Below, one piece after another: positions 7,606 to 13,759 of a DNA stretch of 13,759 nt. Made by a program: the position numbers and the translations under genes. The stretch is from the NCBI GenBank assembly GCA_003024985.2, contig PXIH01S0006099.1. The stretch is one strand, 5' to 3'. Position 1 is the first letter of the stretch; each line of letters begins with the position of its first letter. The notes under the pieces were generated by a model. It did not search any database and was not told where the DNA came from. It was given only the letters and a program-made list of their open reading frames with translations. Source of the DNA: Euperipatoides rowelli. Lineage: Eukaryota; Onychophora; Udeonychophora; Euonychophora; Peripatopsidae.

Positions 7606-8604
7606 TCAAATGTCGTGACAATCAATGATAACTCCCAAATCTTTATAGCTATCTACTCTTTTAATTTCATCATCCCCTAACATATACATTCTATTATTTC
7701 TTTGGAAGCCTATTCTCATCACTACAGTTTTAGAACTATTAATAATTAATCCATTCTCAACAAACCAATTTTTTAGGATCACCTTAATATCACTCTGAAA
7801 CAATAAATAATATTCCTATTAATTTTTCTTATGTTTAATATCATCTGCATAGAGCAGCAACTCAGATTTCACTTTTTTTACAATATCACATAAAAACACA
7901 TTAAATAAGAAACCCGACAATATTGCACCCTGAGGCAATCCATTGTTAATATTGTATGTCCTTGTAATATTATGATTTATATTTACTATCAGGCCTTTCT
8001 CTTCCAAATAATCACTGATCCATCTAACAATAGGCCTCCCTTATAAAAATTCAACATTAACAGTTTCTTGATCAACAGTTCATGATTAATGGTGTCAAAT
8101 GCAGATTTCAAATCCACAAATAGCACTTGAGTAGGTATACCTTTTTCCCAACTATCAAGGTAAATACAATTAGCATGAAAGAGATTATCCAGTTGACTTT
8201 CCCCTCCTGAAGCCATATTGATTATCATCAAAAATTTTATACTTCATTTCAAAAGAGTGAAGTCTAGCCAAAATAACCCTCTCGGCTATTTTAGCAAAAG
8301 CAGAGGTAATTATAATAGGCCTATAAGAATCTATAGAATTTTTACTTCCACCCTGAAACACAGGACTTGAAATACCTATTTTCCATGAACTGGGCAACTT
8401 GTCTTTCAAAATGGACTGATTCACAACCATACAATCCATACTTATGAAGTTATGTAAACTGTAAAAAAACTGCAAAATTTTTATTAAAAAAATATTTATT
8501 CCATCAATTCCTGAGGAATAGGAATTGTTCAATTTTTCTATTATCAATCCAACTTCAAATTCACTAGTCAACAACTCCAATGGATAAATCTGATCAAAAT
8601 GCTC
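7606..8604 (-). pseudogene. LINE B reverse transcriptase domain
   Basis: In order on the - strand: YSSGIDGINIFLIK, LPSSWKIGISSPVFQGGSK, DSYRPIIITSAFAKIAERV (fingers) and DDNQYGFRRGKSTG. After a frameshift come LFVDLKSAFDTINHELL (motif A with catalytic Asp, codons near 8112-8117) and, after another, WISDYLEEKGLIVN. NINNGLPQGAILSGFLFNVF follows (motif B), then ELLLYADDIK (motif C, YADD at 7840-7851). After the next break come SDIKVILKNWFVENGLIINS and VDSYKDLGVIID (motifs D and E). All three catalytic Asp are present, so only frameshifts and stops inactivate it. Confidence 0.94.
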
Positions 8605-8608
8605 TTTT

Positions 8609-9577
8609 CACTGGTCAAAAGTAAGCTATAACCTGGGAGAATACATCATCATTATTTCATGTCATACACTCATACTGTACTAAATAACAGATGATAACCC
8701 ATGATGGTAAATTGTACAAAGCAGCAAAATAAAGTAGTTGCAGTAGCAATAAGTCTTTATTTTTCCAAAATAATTTTAACCAACAGACTCTGACTGAATT
8801 AAGTAATATTGAACAAAATGCAATAAAATTGGCGCTGGGGCTCCTTAATTAAAAGAAAAATATTAGGAAATGTTGATATGAAAGAACCATGTTATGACTT
8901 GTCACAAAATTACAGTGATAAATAGGCTAGATCTAAAATTGGCAAGTTCATACGATACAATTATCATTTAGAATTGAATAATAAAATTAAACTATTTTAT
9001 AATATCCTAATTAAATCATGAAGCGTGACGTTGCACCAGGAATCAAGAAAACTAGATCTCCAACAACATGTATAAAGTAGATGTTTTCATAATTCCTTCC
9101 TCATATTTCTCTCCCCCCCCCCCCCTCCTCTGGATCGCCTTAGTAGTTTCCAGCATAGAAAATAATATTCACGCTTACAAAAAAAAAAAAAAAATCCTAC
9201 AAAATTGAACCTTATCCAATTTGAGTTGATGAGTACACTATTATACAGTAGGCTAATAATATTGTATTTGTAAGCTCTCAGGAGCATAATATTGTTATCA
9301 GCTAGAGTTTGCAATCACGAAAGGTCACCTGTCACCTGGTCGATCACCTTTTGGCGGATATATATCACGAAAGTTTTATATTATCTTAATAGGCTCATTA
9401 TTTTATATAGCTAAATTCATGATAAGAATATGAGAAACAAATAACAAAGAATTATACTAATTAATTAATGCATTATTTTTAAAGCTTAAAATACGTTGGA
9501 ACTATTTTCTGTGCGTATTAATAAATTTTGATCGTAGAAATTCGGACACACCCTTGCTTGATTATTAGGGAATTAAA
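8609..9577. other. Unassigned intergenic stretch
   Basis: No transposon protein or gene is recognised. It contains a 13-base C run at 9113-9125, an A run of about 16 bases from 9179, and a short block at 9323-9354 with two CACCTG E-boxes (9326-9331, 9333-9338) followed by TTTTGGCGG. ATCACGAAAG occurs on both sides of that block. It could be upstream sequence of the small exons at 9578 and 9875, but this is only positional. Confidence 0.35.
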
Positions 9578-9593
9578 ATGGCTGACATTTTAG
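9578..9593 (+). CDS. Candidate first coding exon (MADIL), unrecognised
   Basis: ATG in a good context (AAAATGG) opens ATG GCT GAC ATT TTA G, directly followed by GTAAGT, a consensus splice donor at 9594. No downstream exon is identified with certainty. Splicing to the polypyrimidine-tract acceptor ending at 10207 would give a 25-codon product that stops at 10267-10269, next to an AATAAA at 10269-10274. A short ATG exon with a perfect donor can occur by chance in 13 kb, so this is only a candidate. I recognise no protein starting this way. Confidence 0.22.
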
Positions 9594-9874
9594 GTAAGTC
9601 AACCTAATGGTCATGCCATAATTGCAAGACAAAATAATGGAAAAAAATCTGCTTCAATGATGGTAATAACCAAACCGCGAGTAACTGGCATTTTATTTAT
9701 ATTGTACATATAAGGTCAACAAATATTAACAAGAATCTAATGTTTATAGTATCACAATAATATTTGCGTTAGCTGATAATATATGATTACCGTCCGGGGA
9801 TAAAGGACAGCGTAATTTCTAATTGAAATTGTTTACTTTTATCGCATTGTATTGGAGTTCCTTTAAAATAGAAG

Positions 9875-9889
9875 ATGGCCTTTAACGAG
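9875..9889 (+). CDS. Candidate first coding exon (MAFNE), unrecognised
   Basis: ATG GCC TTT AAC GAG is followed directly by GTAAGC, a good splice donor at 9890, and the start context GAAGATGG is favourable. Joined to the acceptor at 10207/10208 it would read only five more codons before a stop, so if the exon is real its partner probably lies elsewhere. It ends in phase 0, whereas the exon at 9578 ends in phase 1. They therefore could not feed the same downstream frame as simple alternative first exons. Confidence 0.22.
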
Positions 9890-10190
9890 GTAAGCATGTA
9901 GAAAAACTCTGTGAATGCTTAATTATTTTGTTTATTTTCATTGCAATAACGTTTAATTTCTTATTTTTGAGCCTTGAATTAGTCAACGTTATTTGTTTAA
10001 ATGCAAATAATTATTTTATTTATATGTTGTTTAGTTTTGTGAATATACATCGTAGAGCTATACTGTCTAATCCCAAATTAATGCTAATTATTTTGTTCAA
10101 ACTGTCACTTTTGTCTTGGGAACAAAGGCAAGTTTTGTTTGAATTTTGGGATTAACCTTGGCTATAAATTTATATCTAAAGCACATTCTC

Positions 10191-10274
10191 TTTTTTTTTT
10201 TTTGCAGAAAATTGTATTGAACTGAAGATTCTAATTCATTTTATAAATTTAATAGCGATTCCGTCTTAAATAAA
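10191..10274 (+). other. Candidate splice acceptor, short exon and poly(A) signal
   Basis: CTCT and a run of T (from about 10191) lead to GCAG at 10204-10207, a strong 3' splice-site match. The sequence after it is open in one phase to a TAA at 10267, overlapping AATAAA at 10269-10274. Suggestive of the end of a tiny transcript, but AT-rich DNA yields such signals often. Confidence 0.2.
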
Positions 10275-10984
10275 ATTTATTTAAATACCACTACTGCCTT
10301 ACTAAATAAGTAAATATGCACTACAGATACTGTACATAGAAAATTCTAAGATAACAGGCCTCTCGCTCAACCCATGTGTTTTTATTTTATTTTTAAGTCA
10401 ACATATTTAAATTATACAATTATTAAGCTATAATTATGTTAAATATAACCAGGTCACTTTAATTATCGTTTCCTCCCGAAACCAGACTATTGCATTCATT
10501 TCATTATTAATCTATTTTCATTGGTTTCATCTAACATCTGTTTGAAATGATTTAGAAAGTGATCGACAATCTACCACCTAGTGTGCAGTTTGTTTATTTA
10601 TTGCATCTTCGTCTGTTGACTTTTGTTCTGTAATGAATAACATTTATACGATCAAAGTTAGCAATATACAGCTTTGTACAAAAGTAAACTATCACAATTG
10701 GCGAAATTACTGTATTTACATAAAACAATTAGAATTTTTGTAAAAAAAAAAAAAAAAAACGAAAGTAGGTAGGCCTAATATAATTTACATCCGATTCATT
10801 TTTATTAAGTCGTATCTTAATAGATTTTTTTTTCAAGTCGGTATCACTATCAATATTTTCTGTATCCACTCCATCCCCCATAGTAACACGAATAGTTCAG
10901 GGATCTTTTTTTTTTGTCCTTTATTGTTTCTTTAATGATCTCCCCACTTAAAGTATTTATTCATTGACTGTCTTCTATAAGCAG
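10275..10984. other. AT-rich stretch without recognised genes
   Basis: Nothing coding is recognised. It contains an A run of about 18 bases from 10742 and several T runs. Confidence 0.4.
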
Positions 10985-11027
10985 ATTTATTTATTTATTC
11001 AAATACACATTAAGCATTAGTCTGCTT
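10979..11027 (-). repeat. AATA-type tail-like tract inside an inverted repeat
   Basis: On the - strand GAATAAATAAATAAAT (11000-10985) resembles the LINE A tail TGAATAAATAAAT. It lies between AAGCAGA (10979-10985) and its complement TCTGCTT (11021-11027). It could be the 3' end of LINE C, but that would give a 3' UTR of over 430 nt, unlike the ~80 nt of A and B. Confidence 0.35.
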
Positions 11028-11433
11028 TTGTATATAAAAACATTAATAAAGAAAAAAAAGGAAAACCTAAGTAGACTATATACAAATATACAAAATCATA
11101 GCAACAGATAATATAGATCTTGGTTCTCTCAAATAATAAGCTACTGTATATTAGTAACAAATTAATCCCAAAGTTAAAACAACAAAATTTACTTTGTAAT
11201 ATAAAGTTTAAATCCCAGGGGAAGACTTCACAAAAGTTCAAACCAAATTTANATAATTTTCACAATTTAATGCAAAACATTTTGTTCAAACAACAAACAC
11301 AAAATAAACAACAATCAGAAAATACCCNTTTTCTGGTACAGTAAATACAAACAAAAAGGATGATTGCATTTATCTAAGGTCAAATTAAGATGACTATGTA
11401 CAGGGGGCATTAATTAATATATAAATAATTATT
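11028..11433. other. AT-rich stretch without recognised genes
   Basis: No recognised protein on either strand. Two ambiguous bases (11252, 11328). It may be downstream sequence of LINE C. Confidence 0.35.
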
Positions 11434-11910
11434 TTATTTTACTAAGCTATTAAATATATCATTTGAATAAAGAAATGTATCTATGTTTTTTTTTAAAGAA
11501 AAAAGGCTACAAGGAGTGAGAGTTGACTGTGGAATTGCATTACATAAATCAATATGAATTGTTTAACCAATTTGCGAATATTTTTATGGTGTGTTAAACA
11601 CCAGTAAGTGTTGTGAATTGTCGTTCTGCCACAAAATTGATGATGAAGTGCTTTAATTTTACGCTGATAGATTTGTGGTACAGTTAGAGTGACCAGAAAA
11701 AAAAAATCCATGTTGCGATTCACCAATTAGTGATTTGGCTTGAAATTGAAGAGAACAACTTAGATGTTCAAGACAATGGTAAAAGGAGAGAGATTTGCAA
11801 TTGAGTGGTAATTTCATACATTATTGGTGGAACCATTTTTAAATTTGGGAAATGTGCACATAGCTTCAGTAGAAAAACAATTAAAACAAAGATTTAGCCT
11901 ATAAGATAAG
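11434..11910 (-). mobile_element. LINE C: RT fingers joined to a C-terminal fragment
   Basis: On the - strand from about 11900: a degraded lead, TFPKFKNGSTNNV, a stop, and NYHSIANLSPFTIVL (the NYRPIxxLS block of LINE reverse transcriptases). Then comes NFKPNH and, one frame over, LIGESQHGFFFSGHSNCTTN, matching the QHGFxxGRSTVTNL block. Instead of motifs A to E, the sequence passes within about 100 bases into IDLCNAIPQSTLTPCSLFS and KKNIDTFLYSNDIFN with a stop at 11436-11434. That resembles the WNxLPxS...SFKxxIDxFL C-terminus. The palm of the RT seems to be deleted. QHGF...GHSTVTNL suggests a Jockey-like element, distinct from B. The call rests on short blocks in several frames. Confidence 0.72.
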
Positions 11911-12076
11911 TTAGAATTGATAGAATAGAGGTCATTCACATACAGTATATAATGCTCAATGGGGTGTGTGTGTTTTCATTTTGTTATAATTTAAATTAGT
12001 GTCTAGAAATGTTTTTATATAACAAGCAAAATGGTTAAGGAAATGAGATGAGTATCTGGGGAGATATAATAACGTA
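11911..12076. other. Unassigned AT-rich spacer
   Basis: No recognised gene. It contains a short GTGTGTGTG run near 11963-11971. Confidence 0.4.
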
Positions 12077-12502
12077 TTAAGGGGATACACCGTTGAAAAT
12101 TGTTGAATTTCTGAAAAATCCATTTTTCCCATCATATTTCTCTAGAATAATCAAATTTTAATATTCAAAAGTTATGTTCATTAAAAATCAAGATAAATGT
12201 TATATAATGTGTCAGCCAGTTTGAATAGCGGCTAGGAGACAACGGGTGTCAACTGGCGCGTGTGTGAAAGAATGACCTGACAGACAATGATGGTTAACAA
12301 TGGAGGACTGTATTTTTTGGACTTTATTCCTAAATGTCCCACCCAGAGTAAACTGATGAAAACTTTAAAATACAATAACAATTTCAATTTATTGAAGGAC
12401 AAAACAATGAAATTCGAAGTCATGTTCACATGTTCTAGTTCTCGAACATTCAGTTGTATAACTTGTATATTACATGTTGTTTCCAAAGAAAAGTTCCCTT
12501 AA
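12077..12502. other. Unassigned TTAA-bounded segment
   Basis: It starts with TTAA then GGGGATACACCGTTGAAAAT and ends near GTTCCC then TTAA (about 12493-12502). TTAA target sites flank Kolobok and piggyBac DNA transposons, and a GGGG-type start would fit such an end. However, the two ends match each other only over GGG-A. Both strands have an open frame of about 70-85 codons within it (12287-12502 on +, 12486-12232 on -), neither recognised. Probably non-coding, possibly a degraded short DNA transposon. Confidence 0.2.
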
Positions 12503-12646
12503 TTCACTTACTTTATGATAAACTCGAACAACTTGTAGAAAGCTGATGAATAGGTTTTGTGTGACTTCAGCCGAAGCCGAATTGTCAATCCATTCCTTCA
12601 AGGATAAGTACTTTTAGCCTTTGGAGAAGATAGTGCTTCAAGAACG

Positions 12647-13379
12647 TGAGTCTGAAGAACTAAAGAATTAAGCCAAAGACAGATTGATGTTTTTGTCACA
12701 AGTGAGAACACTACATTGCATTTTGTATAGCCTACATTTTTTAAAGAAGACTTCCTTAAGTAGCCTAATCCCATAATTAAAGCTCTCCGGTGATTAAGTC
12801 CAGAAAACAGAGTAAAGGAAAACACTTATAATCAAATTGTAAGAGGGGCAAAAGAACTACCTCTGGAGTTCAAGGAGGATACACTTATTGATGAATGGAA
12901 ATTCATGTACATAAAGATGAATCCCAAAGCAGTGCAGAAGCTCATATAGATGTCTATTGGAGCCAATTCTTCAGAAGACCTCCTCTGGAGAATTGTATCC
13001 TACTATCATTATGGTTGTAAAAACAGCTCTTTCTCTATCACAAAGCAATGCAGACATTGAGCGTGGTTTTTCAATTTCAGGTTTCATCATGACAGAAGAC
13101 ACACATGTCAGAGAGAACACTAGATTCTCATTTAATTGTATAGGATACTTTGTCCAAGGTTTTTGATGGAAAGCCCTACTTTGTACATGTTGGAATGGAG
13201 ATTATGATTTAGCTCGCACTGCTCAATACTATAGGTACAATTACAAACAACATAAGAGGCTGAAAGAAGAAAGACAAAAATAGAAATCAGAAAATGAAGA
13301 TAAACTAGCAGAATCAAATCTTAAAAGACATGAAAGAGAAAAAGTAAGCATTAAAGAAGGGAAAATAAGCAATCAGTAA
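12647..13379 (+). pseudogene. hAT-type transposase, C-terminal half, broken
   Basis: Known hAT transposases cut and paste their element; this is the part with the dimerisation region. On + the readings run TKELSQRQIDVFVTSENTT, FFKEDFLK, a stop, PNPIIKALR, a stop, LSPENRVKENTYNQIVRGAK, FKEDTLIDEWKFMY and a stop at 12947. A frameshift leads to IDVYWSQFF, and another to SSGELYPTIIMVVKTALSLS and then QSNADIERGFSISGFIMTED, the hallmark hAT C-terminal block (NADxERxFS). After two more breaks come FDGKPYFVHVG and LARTAQYYRYNYKQHKRLKE, and a Lys/Glu-rich tail to TAA at 13377-13379. The N-terminal zinc finger and most of the catalytic core are not found. It resembles the widespread animal family with the SNADxERGFS motif. 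Confidence 0.87.
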
Positions 13380-13709
13380 TCTGAATAAAGAAATTATTAA
13401 AAGGTGGAAAGGAAAAAATTCTGAAAAAAAAAATTACATGGCTTGAATTTTACAATATCCAATTTGGTCACTAAGAGAATACATAGTGCACATACAGCAT
13501 AATGTATAATTGTTTTATTTCTGAATTCAGCTTATTATTGCACTGACAATTTTCTGCATGTTTGTATATCTCTATAGGCTATCTATCTTACTTTTATCCA
13601 GACTTTTCAATCCCTTTACTTTAAACACATTCCTATCCTGAACGACACAAAGAAATATGAATTTTGAGCATTTCTTTTCCTGCCTCTAAATTGCATAATT
13701 ATGAAGTCC
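13380..13709. other. AT-rich spacer between two hAT pieces
   Basis: No recognised gene or terminal repeat. I see no matching right-hand inverted terminus for the transposase remnant here. Confidence 0.4.
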
Positions 13710-13759
13710 CTTTAGATCAGGGGTCTCAAACACGCGGCCCGGGGGCCACATGCGGCCCT
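13710..13759 (+). mobile_element. Left terminus of a hAT element running off the window
   Basis: CAGGGGTCTCAAACACGCGG begins at 13718 and continues with a GC-rich inverted-repeat-like block (CGGCCCGGGGGCCACATGCG). CAGGGGTC(n)CAAAC starts are typical of hAT terminal inverted repeats. The orientation points right, so this is the start of a new element and not the end of the transposase remnant to its left. The eight bases before it, CTTTAGAT (13710-13717), would be the target-site duplication, but the other copy lies outside. The abrupt rise in GC against the AT-rich flank supports the boundary. Confidence 0.62.

Larger units (their letters stand above)
6865..8608 (-). mobile_element. LINE B: 5'-truncated non-LTR retrotransposon, RT and C-terminus
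   Basis: The longest element in the window. It begins at HFDQIYPLELL near 8604, directly after a stop, and runs through all RT motifs to a C-terminal domain ending with TAG at 6959-6957. An 81-nt 3' UTR and the tail follow. No endonuclease or ORF1 is found upstream, as expected for a 5'-truncated copy. Frame changes near 8220, 8038 and 7810, and several stops between 7320 and 7605, show it is inactive, but decay is modest. Its sequence differs from LINEs A and D, so it is a separate family. CR1-like or Jockey-like placement cannot be decided by eye. Confidence 0.94.

Noticed and set aside
9087-9314. 75-codon - strand frame
   Set aside because: It is produced by the poly-C and poly-A tracts (runs of Gly and Phe) and shows no protein-like features.
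9928-10155. 75-codon + strand hydrophobic frame
   Set aside because: Phe/Leu/Ile richness follows from T-rich DNA; no signal or conserved motif, and it lies inside the candidate intron.
11120-11344. 74-codon + strand frame with ambiguous residues
   Set aside because: Asn/Lys/Gln-rich from A-rich DNA and interrupted by two ambiguous bases; no recognised family.
10979-11433. LINE C 3' UTR and tail
   Set aside because: The AATAAAT-like tract is in the right orientation, but the implied 3' UTR is over five times longer than in A and B, so I list the tract separately without joining it.
12232-12502. Overlapping open frames on both strands as genes
   Set aside because: Neither translation resembles a known protein, both are short, and two-strand openness in this length is not unusual.

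Overview
This window looks like a stretch of AT-rich eukaryotic (metazoan, most likely invertebrate) nuclear DNA that is mostly a transposable-element graveyard. The evidence is decayed metazoan-type elements on both strands: one Ty3/Gypsy LTR retrotransposon, five pieces of non-LTR retrotransposons (LINEs) and hAT DNA transposons. There are also long homopolymer tracts, no operon-like gene packing and no intact long reading frame. Three ambiguous bases (4834, 11252, 11328) suggest draft sequence. I cannot name the species; arthropod is a guess.

Layout, left to right. 1-840 is AT-rich with no recognised gene. 841-2907 is a Ty3/Gypsy pol remnant on the + strand: RNase H, integrase zinc finger, DDE core, integrase C-terminal barrel and an acidic tail. 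Several frameshifts and stops break it, and no reverse transcriptase is visible upstream. 2908-3190 is A-rich. About 3191-3627 is a GC-richer island that reads like protein on the - strand and that I cannot assign. 3677-3777 holds three consecutive hairpins. 4015-4320 is a degenerate tandem array of about six units of roughly 52 bp, most of them with a short hairpin stem. 4981-5325 resembles a LINE endonuclease remnant (+).

A LINE cluster follows. One reverse transcriptase fragment lies on the - strand (LINE D, about 5480-5950). A second runs on the + strand (LINE A, about 5943-6857). A third, long and recognisable, runs on the - strand (LINE B, 6865-8608). D and A lie head to head. A and B lie tail to tail, and their 3' ends share the same plan: a UTR of about 80 nt, a small hairpin, then an AATAAATAAAT-like tail.

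8609-10980 has no recognised repeat protein. It contains two tiny ATG exons with textbook splice donors (9578-9593 and 9875-9889) and a strong downstream acceptor (10208), so it is the only part that might hold host-gene 5' ends. 11434-11910 is another - strand LINE remnant (LINE C), apparently an RT piece joined to a C-terminal piece. 12077-12500 is unassigned and begins with TTAA-GGGG. 12647-13379 is the C-terminal half of a broken hAT-type transposase (+). At 13718 a sequence matching hAT terminal inverted repeats starts an element that runs off the window.

No genes here form a working pathway. The value of the window lies in the organisation of the remnants, chiefly the shared LINE 3' architecture, the hairpin repeat array, the unassigned antisense island, and a slippery heptamer placed directly before a stop codon near the end of the Gypsy pol.
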